A stretch of DNA of 40,693 nt from Oscillospiraceae bacterium (GTDB taxonomy: Bacteria; Bacillota; Clostridia; Oscillospirales; Oscillospiraceae): the NCBI GenBank assembly GCA_009786445.1, contig WQTE01000012.1, forward strand, positions 1-40,693. Reading direction: 5' to 3'. The notes beneath the pieces were generated by a model, which ran no database searches, had not been told where the DNA came from, and saw nothing but the letters and a program-made list of their open reading frames with translations. Positions 1-10,075 of the stretch are shown one piece after another (position 1 is the stretch's first letter; each line of letters begins with the position of its first letter). The translations under genes and the position numbers were made by a program.

Positions 1-111
1 CTCCTTACCACACCCTTTTTATTATAGCATGGCTTCTTTTCTTGTCTATCTATACTTGGTTATTTTTTCGCTACCTCGTGTCTACGAATAGTTTAGCAGC
101 AAAAGTGTTAA

Positions 112-729
112 TCAGTTTGTATCACAGCTTGTCTCCTCGTGTTTTAACACAATATTGTTGCCGCTTAGTATATCATACAGTCGTCCACATGTGCAAGAAA
201 AGTCATCACCGAGCCGCAAGCCGCACACGCATACCCAGCCGACTTGCCTGGCAGGCACACCTAGCATAAGAGCATAGTTTGGCACATCGCCGGTAACAAC
301 TGCTCCTGCTCCAATCATTGCCCAGCTCCCGATGGTATTTTCGCACACAATTGTTGCATTTGCACCTATTGAAGCGCCATGCTTTACCAGTGTTTTTGTG
401 CGATAATTATGCCCCTTCGGGTGCTTGCTGCGCGGAGTCAGGTCGTTGGTAAATACACAGGAAGGACCGCAGAATACGTAATCCTCCAACTCAACACCGT
501 CGTAAAGAGATACGTTATTTTGGATTTTGCAGCCATCTCCAATTTTGACATTTGCGCCAACATAAACATTTTGCCCTATTATACAGTCTTTACCTATCGG
601 CCCTGCGCCTTCCTGGACATGGCAGAAGTGCCAGATTTTAGTATTATCGCCGATAGACACACTGTCATGGACATAGCTACTTTCGTGTGTGAAATAATTA
701 TTGCTTATTATGTCTTTTTTCATGTTCAA
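112..729 (-). CDS. Left-handed beta-helix (hexapeptide) N-acetyltransferase, WbpD/WlbB-like
   Basis: Hexapeptide repeats (IGDNTKIWHFCHVQEGAGPIGKDCIIGQNVYVGANVKIGDGCKIQNNVSLYDGVELEDYVFCGPSCVFTNDLTPR); C-terminal CxCG...CxCG pair typical of the WbpD group; 1-3 bp from the next gene. Confidence 0.9.
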   Translation of the reverse strand: MNMKKDIISNNYFTHESSYVHDSVSIGDNTKIWHFCHVQEGAGPIGKDCIIGQNVYVGANVKIGDGCKIQNNVSLYDGVELEDYVFCGPSCVFTNDLTPRSKHPKGHNYRTKTLVKHGASIGANATIVCENTIGSWAMIGAGAVVTGDVPNYALMLGVPARQVGWVCVCGLRLGDDFSCTCGRLYDILSGNNIVLKHEETSCDTN

Positions 730-731
730 TC

Positions 732-1811
732 CTAACTTGTACTATATTGTGATAGCAACAGTACAATTTTATTTGCTGCATTTCCGTCGCCGAACGGGGA
801 ACCTTTTTTAGAAAAATCAGGTTTTACATTCAGCTTTGCCAAAATCTCACTCGATTCGGCGGCTGAAATTTGATTCACGTTACCCCTCATAGTTTCAGGC
901 CAAACAACGTGATCCAGTATCGTAATGCACTGTTTGTCCAAAAACCATGCTTCCCGCTGGAGTCCGCCTGAATCCGTTACAACCTTAAGTGCTTCGCTGA
1001 CTAACCACAGGGACGTAAGATACCCAACCGGATCTACCAATAAAACATTACGAAATTTGTACTCTGAAAGTATTCTGGTTGCTCTTTCTTTGGTTCGCGG
1101 ATGCACAGGGTAAATAGTTGGGTAATCCAAAGAGTTCATAGCTGTGAGTATCTCAAATAACGGTCTATCGGTCTCCGTATTTTCCTGACGATGGCAGGTC
1201 AAGTAATAAAATTTCTGGGGTAGCGTGACAGTATTTCCATCAAAATTAGTTAATGTGTGCTTCATATGGTTCACTCGTTGCTGATAGTAAATTGTAGCAT
1301 CGTACATCAAATCACCTGCAAAATGCACATTTTCTGTAATGCCTTCCTTTGCCAGCTCAGCTATGGAGCTTTCTGTACAACACATCAGTAGCGTTGATAT
1401 TCTGTCTGTTAAAATGCGGTTAACTTCTTCAGGGTTATGGAGTGTGTGCATACGGACACCCGCTTCAATATGGCAAACAGGGATATGGAGCTTAACAGCG
1501 GCAAGTGCTCCTGCAAGCGTGGAGTTCGTATCCCCATACACCAACACAATATCAGGCTTGGTATCAATGAAAACGTCTTCAAGATTAGCAAGCATGGCGC
1601 CAGTCATTTTTCCATGATTGCCACCTGAGATTCCAAGATTATAATCGGGCTTCGGTATAGATAGCTCAGAAAAAAACAGCTCAGACATGTTATAATCGTA
1701 GTGCTGACCTGTATGAATCAGTAACTCATCATGCTCATCACGCAGTTTACGTGAGAGCATTGCTGCTTTGATGAATTGCGGTCTCGCTCCAATGATTGTT
1801 GCTATTTTCAT
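732..1811 (-). CDS. wecB: UDP-N-acetylglucosamine 2-epimerase (non-hydrolysing, WecB/WbpI family)
   Basis: MKIATIIGARPQFIKAAMLSR, HTGQHYDYNMSELFF, VLVYGDTNSTLAGALAA, HIEAGVR, TDSGGLQREA. Track ORF extends to 1874, but the family N-terminus begins at internal ATG 1811. Confidence 0.93.
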   Translation of the reverse strand: MKIATIIGARPQFIKAAMLSRKLRDEHDELLIHTGQHYDYNMSELFFSELSIPKPDYNLGISGGNHGKMTGAMLANLEDVFIDTKPDIVLVYGDTNSTLAGALAAVKLHIPVCHIEAGVRMHTLHNPEEVNRILTDRISTLLMCCTESSIAELAKEGITENVHFAGDLMYDATIYYQQRVNHMKHTLTNFDGNTVTLPQKFYYLTCHRQENTETDRPLFEILTAMNSLDYPTIYPVHPRTKERATRILSEYKFRNVLLVDPVGYLTSLWLVSEALKVVTDSGGLQREAWFLDKQCITILDHVVWPETMRGNVNQISAAESSEILAKLNVKPDFSKKGSPFGDGNAANKIVLLLSQYSTS

Positions 1812-1833
1812 ATATTTAAAACCTCGCTTAAGC

Positions 1834-3210
1834 TCAAACAGCCTTCGCATCAGCATTTGCATAATGCTTTTCAACCAAATCTATATGTTGTTGTGTGATA
1901 TTTTTATGATTATATTTTTCTATATACTCCAAATTCGGTTCAAAAAGCGGCGGTTCTCCTCTAATAAAGCGCTCGTATTGCATCAAAATATATGACTTCA
2001 ATGCCGGATAGTCCTGCCTATCAGTAGGCTCTTCCCACACGATACCAACATTCGCTTCCATTATCATTTCCTTCAGTTTGCTATTAGGCAAGTTGCCGGT
2101 GATTGTGCACAAAATAGGCTTACCTATCATTAGTTGTTCATAAAATTTCCCTGTAATCACGTCCGTGTAACCGAGTCTATTCCATGAAGCTGAAATCAAT
2201 ATAGTACTTTCCATTTGCAAGCGCAACGCCTTATATCTGTCAACAAACCCATGAATCACTGATTCGTCATTTAAGTTAAACTGAGAAACTTGACTTAAAA
2301 ATTCACTTTCATGCTTTCCTGCATAGTTTATTGCGATGTTATCCCGGCTAATTTTGTTTTCATCTATTAATTCCCTTAAGGCTCTGAATATAGTGCGCAA
2401 ATCTCTTTCGCCACTATATAGGTGACCTGTATAAGTAAGAGTAAACTTACAGGATGGTGATGCATCGACTATATAATTTAATTCATCTCTGTCAAAACCA
2501 TTGTAAAAAACACATAGCTTTCCTGTTTGCCTTCCGACAAACATTCTTAAACAAATATCAGAAACCCCTGTGATAGCATCCGCAGTTTTTACTACTCTGT
2601 GAACGTATTTTTCGTAATTTCTAGTCCCGCGTTTTGTAAGCTGATCATCAATCATTGGGTCACCAAAGTTAGAAATCCAAAATGCCTTTAGGTTTTGTTG
2701 TCTTATTGCATCGGCAGCAATATCTAAATAATAATCAAGTCCGAAAGGAGCATAAATAACATCGTAATGCTTTGGATTTTTAAGTATATATTTAGTGGCT
2801 ATTTTGCTTAAATTTTTATGAATAGAATGACTATACCCATAGCTAAAATACTTATTTAAATAGCTAAAGATTTTATGAAAAAATCTGCTTTTTGTTTTCT
2901 TGCCGTGTGGTGAGGGTGAAAGGGTAACAGCTTTTCCGGAATGTTTAAAGCTTCTGAATATTTCAAATATAGAAAATTTTAGCTTTGCCAATGATGTAAG
3001 CTTCAAAACAATATGGTTATCAACATATTGTAAATCTTTTTGAAGTAATGGGTCAACTAGCCCATGTGCGATAAAATCATACTCAGTTGTAATTGCGGTT
3101 ATCTCATATCCTGCGTTAAGCTTAAGGTATTTTGCAACTTTTGTGGGACGGATAGCCCCAATGGCGTTATCAGGTGCAAAACAAAGAGAGAGTATGAGAG
3201 CTTTTTTCAC
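1834..3210 (-). CDS. Glycosyltransferase, GT4-like (GT-B fold)
   Basis: MKKALILSLCFAPDNAIGAIRPTKVAKYL N-terminus; YTGHLYSGERDLRTIFRAL and KFYEQLMIGKPILC C-terminal GT-B motifs. Confidence 0.82.
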   Translation of the reverse strand: MKKALILSLCFAPDNAIGAIRPTKVAKYLKLNAGYEITAITTEYDFIAHGLVDPLLQKDLQYVDNHIVLKLTSLAKLKFSIFEIFRSFKHSGKAVTLSPSPHGKKTKSRFFHKIFSYLNKYFSYGYSHSIHKNLSKIATKYILKNPKHYDVIYAPFGLDYYLDIAADAIRQQNLKAFWISNFGDPMIDDQLTKRGTRNYEKYVHRVVKTADAITGVSDICLRMFVGRQTGKLCVFYNGFDRDELNYIVDASPSCKFTLTYTGHLYSGERDLRTIFRALRELIDENKISRDNIAINYAGKHESEFLSQVSQFNLNDESVIHGFVDRYKALRLQMESTILISASWNRLGYTDVITGKFYEQLMIGKPILCTITGNLPNSKLKEMIMEANVGIVWEEPTDRQDYPALKSYILMQYERFIRGEPPLFEPNLEYIEKYNHKNITQQHIDLVEKHYANADAKAV

Positions 3211-4184
3211 TATAGTTTTTCCTCCTTGTTTTTGTCAATCTGTACAACATTAGTTTCGCTAACAATAAAAATAGGTCTCCTCTTAGTTTCAATATAAATC
3301 CTAGCGATGTACTCCCCAATGATTCCAAGCAACATGATGATAATCCCGCCGATAAACAGTATAAGCGTAGTGATGGTAACAAAACCTCCACCTGCAATTC
3401 CAAAAAAGATTGCGCCTATCAGATTGTGTATCATATATGCAAAGCCTGCGATTAACACAAGAAACCCTATAAATGTAGCAAACCTAAGCGGTGCAGTGGA
3501 AAAAGACACAATCCCGCTTATAGCATATCCAAACAAACTCTTAAGCTTCCATGTTGACTTGCCAATCTCGCGCGGAACGCTTTGGCAAGCTATGAGCTTG
3601 GTTTTAAATCCAACCCACTCAAACAGACCCTTTGTGAAACGTTCCCTCTCACTTAGAGAAATCACAGCATCCACCATCTTGCGTGTCATCATCCTAAAAT
3701 CCATAACACTTTGATAGATTTTAACATCAGACATACGGCTGAAGAGCCAGTAAAATCCTTTGGAGAAAACTGTGCGAAGCAGCGGTTCTCCTTTTCTCTT
3801 TTTACGGTATGTAGCACAAGAGTCATAACCTTCGCTTATCACTTCAATCATATTGGGGATAGTGTTCGGCGGATGCTGCAAATCTGCATCCATGAGTACA
3901 ACTAAATCGCCTGTCGTTGCTCTGAGGCCAGCGTAGATTGCAGCCTCCTTGCCGAAGTTGCGAGATAATGATATGTATTTCACTTTCTCCTGACCATGAA
4001 AATCTGCAAGCTTCTTGATTTCAGCCAGAGTATAATCAGAACTACCGTCATCGACTAAATAGAAAGTGAATGTATATCCCTCCACAGCGGAAAGGACACT
4101 TGAAACCTCATTATAAAACAAAGCCACGCATTTCTCTTCATTATAACAAGGGGTCACAATATCTAGGTGCTTTTTCATTTTCAT
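3210..4184 (-). CDS. GT2 polyprenyl-phosphate glycosyltransferase, GtrB/DPM1-like with two C-terminal TM helices
   Basis: LDIVTPCYNEEKCVALFY, LVDDGSSDYTLAEI, SRNFGKEAAIYAGLRATTGDLVVLMDADLQHPP, C-terminal LLGIIGEYIARIYIETKRRPIFIV. Confidence 0.92.
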   Translation of the reverse strand: MKMKKHLDIVTPCYNEEKCVALFYNEVSSVLSAVEGYTFTFYLVDDGSSDYTLAEIKKLADFHGQEKVKYISLSRNFGKEAAIYAGLRATTGDLVVLMDADLQHPPNTIPNMIEVISEGYDSCATYRKKRKGEPLLRTVFSKGFYWLFSRMSDVKIYQSVMDFRMMTRKMVDAVISLSERERFTKGLFEWVGFKTKLIACQSVPREIGKSTWKLKSLFGYAISGIVSFSTAPLRFATFIGFLVLIAGFAYMIHNLIGAIFFGIAGGGFVTITTLILFIGGIIIMLLGIIGEYIARIYIETKRRPIFIVSETNVVQIDKNKEEKL

Positions 4185-4263
4185 CTCCGTTTATCATTTC
4201 GTTCATGTCGTTAATACAAACTGTACCCAACGAGTATTGTCTATCTGCCAGTATGGAAATCGA

Positions 4264-6798
4264 TTACCTAACATTAAAGCTTAACCACTGCAGAAGAACT
4301 CCAAGAATACGATCATCGTGAGACATTCCAAGTTCAAGCGGTGAAGCAGGATTTTCTACCTCAAATCTAACACGTACACTATAACCCCAATTATGCTCTC
4401 CAAGCAACTCTAGCGGGAGATTCAAAACTATCTCATTATTTAAAGATATATCAAAACTACCAAAGTAACTATCACCCACGTAAACCATAAGATACGGATC
4501 TTGAAAAGGAAGAACTCCAAGCGTTAATTCAGCTTCGGTAGCTCCATCAAAAACGTCTGATCCAGAAACTTCAAAACCAATCTCAGCAGTATTACCAATG
4601 CTCCAAACTCCCCATTCATCGATATAGCTCCAACCGGAAACTAGAATGTCAAGAAAACGATTTGCTTGAGAAGCTACATCACCACTTCTCACAAAATTGC
4701 CTAATAAACGATTTGAGGACACCTGAGAATCAATAATCGAAACTTGATCAATCCTTATCCCGTCTGCTTCAACAAAAATTCCTTCACTTCCTATCCCGGT
4801 TAGCGGAATCGTAAATGAGCCGTAATAAACACCTCTCATCTCTCCGTTAACGTGCACTTCCGTCACATAATTCGACAATAATCCAACTACTCCCCCTCGC
4901 AGTATTGGCTGTGTGGGAATAGCAAAAAACTCGTTGCCGACAAAGTATGAATCGATTCTTCCGTATATAACAACCTCATTAGCACTATCATATCTCAGCA
5001 GGTATAAATTGTCAACATAGTTCATATCAGGCATCCCTGTGACAAAATGTAATGTTCTTCCTGTTAAATGAATCGGCAACCTAGACACTCTGGACATATC
5101 TCCATAAGGCGGGGAAAAGCCTTGCAGTAAAATATGTGCACCATCTTCAGTATTAGCAAAGTATTCAGATGAAACCATGTCTCTAAAAGCAACGCGCCTT
5201 CTTGTAATGGCTTCAAAAGTTTCTATATTCCTCTCGTTAACAAATCCAACAAAAACCGTTGTCATGAACACAACAGGTGCTAGAACTATTAAAAGTAGTT
5301 TTTTATAACCACATAATTGATATAGATAAACAAGCAGTACCACAATAACTAAAATAAACCAGAAATAACTGTGATACGAAGGAATATGACCATTTACAAC
5401 TTGGGTCATAATTAGTTCGCTCCACATGGGCGTTAGTGCCAGCGGTATCGGCTTTATAAAAGCAGCCGTCAGCGATACTAGGCAAGCTGCCACCACCTGT
5501 TTCCCTGTTATATTAATCTTTTTTACTAAAACTGCACAAAACAGAACAGTTGTGCAAAACGCCATTATTAGGCGCGCCTCGCTTACCTCTGTTATGTCAA
5601 AATGGTTATAATGACCGTGCCTTATAAAGTCGCCGAGCGGAAATAGATTCGTAGCCATTCTCCAGATAACTGTTGGAGCATTGCTTAAGCTTCCACTCAA
5701 GTATAATGTGCTGCCGCCATAATGAAATGCACCTCCATGAAACATTCGAAAAACCGCAGGTTGAAACCATAAACTGAAGAGATAATAAACGCCGGCAATT
5801 ATATGAAACCTGAGCGTGTAGAGAATGTTCAATAAGTTAGCGAGTGAAAATCGCTTCATTTCATCTTTTGGTTTTATGCAAAGCAAATATATTGGAAATA
5901 AAACTGTATACATCAAGAAAGATTCATATGAAAAAAATGCCGTTACTAATAATAGTGCACTTACAGGTAAATGCCATTTCTTAGGCTTCTCGAAAAAACG
6001 CAGAAACAACTCGACGGATATTAAAAAGCGTAGTATGCCTAAATCAACCCAAAGTGGATATGCGACAACAACTGTCCTGTCGTGATTAGCAGATAAAAAT
6101 GAATAAAAAAGCGCAACTATAAGGACTCCGAAATATAAGCGTTTTTCATTTGAGCTAATCCTTTTGGAAACAATATATGCAAAAAATGCGGCATTGACCA
6201 ACCGTATCACTTGCTCAAGTAATAGCACATATAAAGCCGTGTTGTTTGAAAGTGTGACAATTCTATCAAATGCACCAAAAGGTAATGCTTGAATCCAGTT
6301 TATCAAGGAAAATCGGGCCCTCGGAGACCCTCGCCACCCCAGAAGGGAATTTAACCAATTATCGAACCACTCAGACCACGTAGTGGTGTGATGAAGATTA
6401 TATCCTGTTATGACATCATCGTTTGTGAATGCAATATTTCTAAACGAATACGCAAACACAAAAACAATAATACTTAGTAGAGCAAACATGAATGCACGTT
6501 CAGGGAATACTTCTGATGCAGTAATTTCCTTGAAACGTTTTTTATATAACATGACTGTATCAGTTTTGAAAATCGGGATATAAAACATTGCAGCACTCAG
6601 CAACAACGCAAGTGCAAACACTACCCAGTGCCGTAGTGGCAACACAACAAAACCTCCCTGCCATGGGAAATAGACACCGGTGTGGCGGCCGTGGAGCAGT
6701 GAATACATGGTAAACGCTGCCAGTGCTGATAGTACACTAAATAAAATTACTTTAATTGATTGTTTACTTAGCATTTCTGCAAACCTACTGTTCCTCAT
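4264..6798 (-). CDS. Large polytopic membrane glycosyltransferase (GtrC/GT-C-like) with a C-terminal extracytoplasmic region
   Basis: 844 aa; about a dozen hydrophobic segments in the first ~530 aa, then a soluble beta-rich tail; gene order with the GtrB-like gene. Confidence 0.65.
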   Translation of the reverse strand: MRNSRFAEMLSKQSIKVILFSVLSALAAFTMYSLLHGRHTGVYFPWQGGFVVLPLRHWVVFALALLLSAAMFYIPIFKTDTVMLYKKRFKEITASEVFPERAFMFALLSIIVFVFAYSFRNIAFTNDDVITGYNLHHTTTWSEWFDNWLNSLLGWRGSPRARFSLINWIQALPFGAFDRIVTLSNNTALYVLLLEQVIRLVNAAFFAYIVSKRISSNEKRLYFGVLIVALFYSFLSANHDRTVVVAYPLWVDLGILRFLISVELFLRFFEKPKKWHLPVSALLLVTAFFSYESFLMYTVLFPIYLLCIKPKDEMKRFSLANLLNILYTLRFHIIAGVYYLFSLWFQPAVFRMFHGGAFHYGGSTLYLSGSLSNAPTVIWRMATNLFPLGDFIRHGHYNHFDITEVSEARLIMAFCTTVLFCAVLVKKINITGKQVVAACLVSLTAAFIKPIPLALTPMWSELIMTQVVNGHIPSYHSYFWFILVIVVLLVYLYQLCGYKKLLLIVLAPVVFMTTVFVGFVNERNIETFEAITRRRVAFRDMVSSEYFANTEDGAHILLQGFSPPYGDMSRVSRLPIHLTGRTLHFVTGMPDMNYVDNLYLLRYDSANEVVIYGRIDSYFVGNEFFAIPTQPILRGGVVGLLSNYVTEVHVNGEMRGVYYGSFTIPLTGIGSEGIFVEADGIRIDQVSIIDSQVSSNRLLGNFVRSGDVASQANRFLDILVSGWSYIDEWGVWSIGNTAEIGFEVSGSDVFDGATEAELTLGVLPFQDPYLMVYVGDSYFGSFDISLNNEIVLNLPLELLGEHNWGYSVRVRFEVENPASPLELGMSHDDRILGVLLQWLSFNVR

Positions 6799-6807
6799 TA
6801 TGGTCCC

Positions 6808-6998
6808 CTATCTTTGATTTATAAGTGCAAGTTCATCAACAAACTGGTAAAAGTAGTTCGGACTCTTTATATTGAGCAATTGGTCTTTATTACTGTTAAA
6901 ATGTTTAGAAAATTCGCGCCTGTTTGAATGCCAATCTCCAAATAACTTTTATCTTGGGAGACTTTCAGAAGGCTTTGTATTATTTTTGTCCTCGCCAT
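6808..6998 (-). pseudogene. Remnant of a class I SAM methyltransferase
   Basis: Minus-strand reading from ATG 6998 gives MARTKIIQSLLKVSQDKSYLEIGIQTGANFLNILTVIKTNCSI* (motif-I-like YLEIGIQTGANFL). A second frame then reads KSPNYFYQFVDELALINQR*, ending at 6808. Confidence 0.5.
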
Positions 6999-8503
6999 CT
7001 TGATATCTTCCTTTCCCATTTTTTAGCCAAATATTTACAAGCATAGTCAAAAACCCATTTTATATCAATAAATGCATTATAGCAAATAAACCTTGCTAAG
7101 TTATCCAATATAACTCGCTTTGTATGTACTTCATAGTCCATAGATAAAATGATAAAATCCCTCATTTCTAGTGCAAGTTTCTTTGGGTTTAATTCATTCA
7201 TAGCATAATTAAATGCATTTTTGCTAATTTTTTCTCGTAATTTCTGGTTTTGTATAAGTTCGCCAAGCTTGTGTATCAAATCCGATTCTAGTAAATCCTC
7301 GTCTGTTGTAACCTTGATGCAAGCCTCGGAAGGCAACTCTCCAAATGAGCCTACATTGCTAACCACACATGGTTTGGCACATGACATTATGCGAGCAACT
7401 GCTCCTGAACTCTCGCCATTGTAGAAGCTTCTCAGATTTATGCAAATGTTACTTACTTGGATGTAATCATAAAATGTATCTAGCTCCACATGACCTGTGA
7501 TAGTCACGCTATCTTTTAAATCTAAGTCTGATAACAACCAGTTTATAGTTTCAACCATATCTGAATCAATGTTTCCAACAATAATAAAACGAATTTTTTT
7601 ATCATATATCTTGCGAAGATGTGAAACAACTCTTAAAATTATGTCAATATGCTTATAAGCTGTTACTCTACCAAAAGTAGCTAAAATTAGCTCGTTTTTC
7701 TCTATATTAAGCTTACTAAGTAAGTCTTCACTGCTTTCCGTTTTTAAAGGAACATTCACACTCAGGTTTATCACCTTGTACGGTATATACCAGCTTTGCT
7801 TTAACAGTCCCTTTTTTGCATAGTTATTATGTATTATGACACCCAAGGACTTTTCGATAAGATACTTGTTTACCGGATTCGAGTTTGTCGCATACCCGAA
7901 GAGTTCATGGCTTGGGTATACCTCAGATATTGAATTTGCCTTCGCATACTCTTGTATATCCGGGGACAACAGCCTATACAAATAATCAACTCGATAATCA
8001 TGTAGCTCAATAATGCCTGGGTACTTCAAGATATAATCAACCATGTAAACATGGTTAGGGTTATTGCCGACTTGGTAAACTATTAAGTCGTATTCTTCGT
8101 GTAATATCGGAAACTCCGAGTGATTTTGCACTTTGAATCGCCTGTTGATATCAAAACTTGGCGTATAATTGTCATCTATAAAGAAATCTATATGAAAGTG
8201 TTGACTTAATTCAGGCAACAAATCTACTATGTAGTCAGCAATTCCATTCATGAGAGGTGGTAGTGGTGTAAACATTGCCATTTTTAGCTTTTTTTCATGT
8301 CTTCCCAAGTTTGCGTAATGTTCTTCATCCGGTGCTATTAAGTCAAGATAACCACGAATCCTTTCTTTATCTTTACGAAGACCTGCGCTTAAATCAGTGA
8401 TATTGCTACTTTCAATAGCATTTTTGACACCAGTCAAGTAGAAATATATTTCATGGTCATATTTAAAAATGGACTCAAGTAATCCTTTTCTGATTCTATT
8501 CAA
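6980..8503 (-). CDS. Glycosyltransferase family 4 protein
   Basis: MAMFTPLPPLMNGIADYIVDLLPEL; LILATFGRVTAYKHIDIILRVVSHL; YNGESSGAVARIMSCAKPCVVSNVGSFGELP. Confidence 0.9.
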   Translation of the reverse strand: MNRIRKGLLESIFKYDHEIYFYLTGVKNAIESSNITDLSAGLRKDKERIRGYLDLIAPDEEHYANLGRHEKKLKMAMFTPLPPLMNGIADYIVDLLPELSQHFHIDFFIDDNYTPSFDINRRFKVQNHSEFPILHEEYDLIVYQVGNNPNHVYMVDYILKYPGIIELHDYRVDYLYRLLSPDIQEYAKANSISEVYPSHELFGYATNSNPVNKYLIEKSLGVIIHNNYAKKGLLKQSWYIPYKVINLSVNVPLKTESSEDLLSKLNIEKNELILATFGRVTAYKHIDIILRVVSHLRKIYDKKIRFIIVGNIDSDMVETINWLLSDLDLKDSVTITGHVELDTFYDYIQVSNICINLRSFYNGESSGAVARIMSCAKPCVVSNVGSFGELPSEACIKVTTDEDLLESDLIHKLGELIQNQKLREKISKNAFNYAMNELNPKKLALEMRDFIILSMDYEVHTKRVILDNLARFICYNAFIDIKWVFDYACKYLAKKWERKISRWRGQK

Positions 8504-8539
8504 TCTTCATTAGCCTCCGGATTATTACTAATTAACACT

Positions 8540-10003
8540 TCATCCAAAAATATCTCTGAGTTTTTGAACTGTTGTATCTTCCATATTATTGTTTAAGATG
8601 TAATCATTGTAGTTAATAATAAAGTCTGCAAAAGTTTCCTCGCTATGCCCTTCCAAAATAGTCGAACCAGTCTCAATAATCATTTTATTGCACCATTTCT
8701 CTATATACTCCGCAACTTTGCCATTCACTTCAGAAGATGTCACTTTAACACCGTAGTCATTGAACTCGTCTTTAATATAAGCTTTCCAATGGATGCCTGG
8801 CATTAACAGATATATTGAACTATATTTGGACGTGGGCAAGAAGTTGGCATATACATCAACAATCGTTACCGGACATTCAGTCATTTGACTAACCCACTGC
8901 ATTGGGACACGCATCCCGGCATTTTCCATAGAGCAATGACTTCTATTTAAGATGGTAGCTTTAAGTTTTTTACCACCAAACAAAATGTGATGATGCAAAG
9001 ATCCACTCACACATGCGTATTCTTTGGCTCCTGCCATAATCGCTACTTGCTGGCGAATTGATAGTTGCTCCGGAGCTATTATATCGAAACCCTTAGTACG
9101 GAAGTAATTTTCAAAGTACTCTTCATTTGTCGTATCTTGAATATCATGTTGATATGAGCGGAACTTCGCTCTTGTAAAGTATACTTTATCATATTTGGCA
9201 GGCGGTATACTGTTTCTGATTGAATTAAAAACCTGCATTGCGCCGGGCCTAAATCCTGCGTAAATGTAAGTTGATTGATCTGGAATTATTATCGACCTAA
9301 AACGTGTTGGCTCTCTAAGTATAATGATATCATCCTTATTTAACCCTAGCATGTATAAGTACTCAATGAGATGACTAGATTCGGGAAAATGGGATTCAGG
9401 TGTAATAAACACATATCTGTAGCGACACGATTGGTTCTCTACAAAGTACCACATTCGCGAAAGGCTTTCAGTTATGAAATGTCCGAAATGCACATAAAAC
9501 AAGCCGCCATAAACTACAGTCTCATCTACATAAGGAATATCTATAGGTAGAGGGTATGCCTCATCTACAAACAGTCCTGTCAGACTAATTTCGGGGTGAG
9601 TTTTATGCCCTGCTACAAAATTTCCATCCGAATCACAAACACCACCCTTTCCACAGAATGACTGCGAACCCGGATGATTACGTAAGGGTAAAATAACACC
9701 ATTTTCTATAGTATTCACAGTCAATGTTTTTTTGATATTTAAATCAGTCTTAAGATACTGGCTGTGTTCGCATGCATTTTTCGTATAGAGTCGAAAGTTA
9801 TGAAGTGTTTCCTCATGAATCATATCCTTGGGAATCGTTATTGTACAATCTTGTTTACGTGCATTTCGTAGCAAACAGCCGAAAAAAGGAATTTTGTGCA
9901 AAATATGAAAAATCTTATGTATAACATATATGTATGCGTTCTTGTTACACAAATTTCGCCTAATTCTCTTAAAAAGCGAACTGCGTTTTGCTCTACTATC
10001 CAA
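8540..10003 (-). CDS. Glycosyltransferase family 61 (DUF563-like) protein
   Basis: GGLFYVHFGHFITESLSRMWYF; KVYFTRAKFRSYQHDIQ..NEEYFENYFRTKGFDIIAPEQLSIRQQVAIMAGAKEYACVSGSLHHHILF. Confidence 0.85.
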   Translation of the reverse strand: MDSRAKRSSLFKRIRRNLCNKNAYIYVIHKIFHILHKIPFFGCLLRNARKQDCTITIPKDMIHEETLHNFRLYTKNACEHSQYLKTDLNIKKTLTVNTIENGVILPLRNHPGSQSFCGKGGVCDSDGNFVAGHKTHPEISLTGLFVDEAYPLPIDIPYVDETVVYGGLFYVHFGHFITESLSRMWYFVENQSCRYRYVFITPESHFPESSHLIEYLYMLGLNKDDIIILREPTRFRSIIIPDQSTYIYAGFRPGAMQVFNSIRNSIPPAKYDKVYFTRAKFRSYQHDIQDTTNEEYFENYFRTKGFDIIAPEQLSIRQQVAIMAGAKEYACVSGSLHHHILFGGKKLKATILNRSHCSMENAGMRVPMQWVSQMTECPVTIVDVYANFLPTSKYSSIYLLMPGIHWKAYIKDEFNDYGVKVTSSEVNGKVAEYIEKWCNKMIIETGSTILEGHSEETFADFIINYNDYILNNNMEDTTVQKLRDIFG

Positions 10004-10075
10004 GACTCTATCTCCTAGTGTTATCTTTTCAATTATGCTTTGGTACTAAAATTGAAATATTTACTCAATTTATCA

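Noticed and set aside
379-735. 118-aa plus-strand ORF opposite the acetyltransferase
   Set aside because: Antisense to a strongly supported hexapeptide-repeat protein; low-complexity, no domain.
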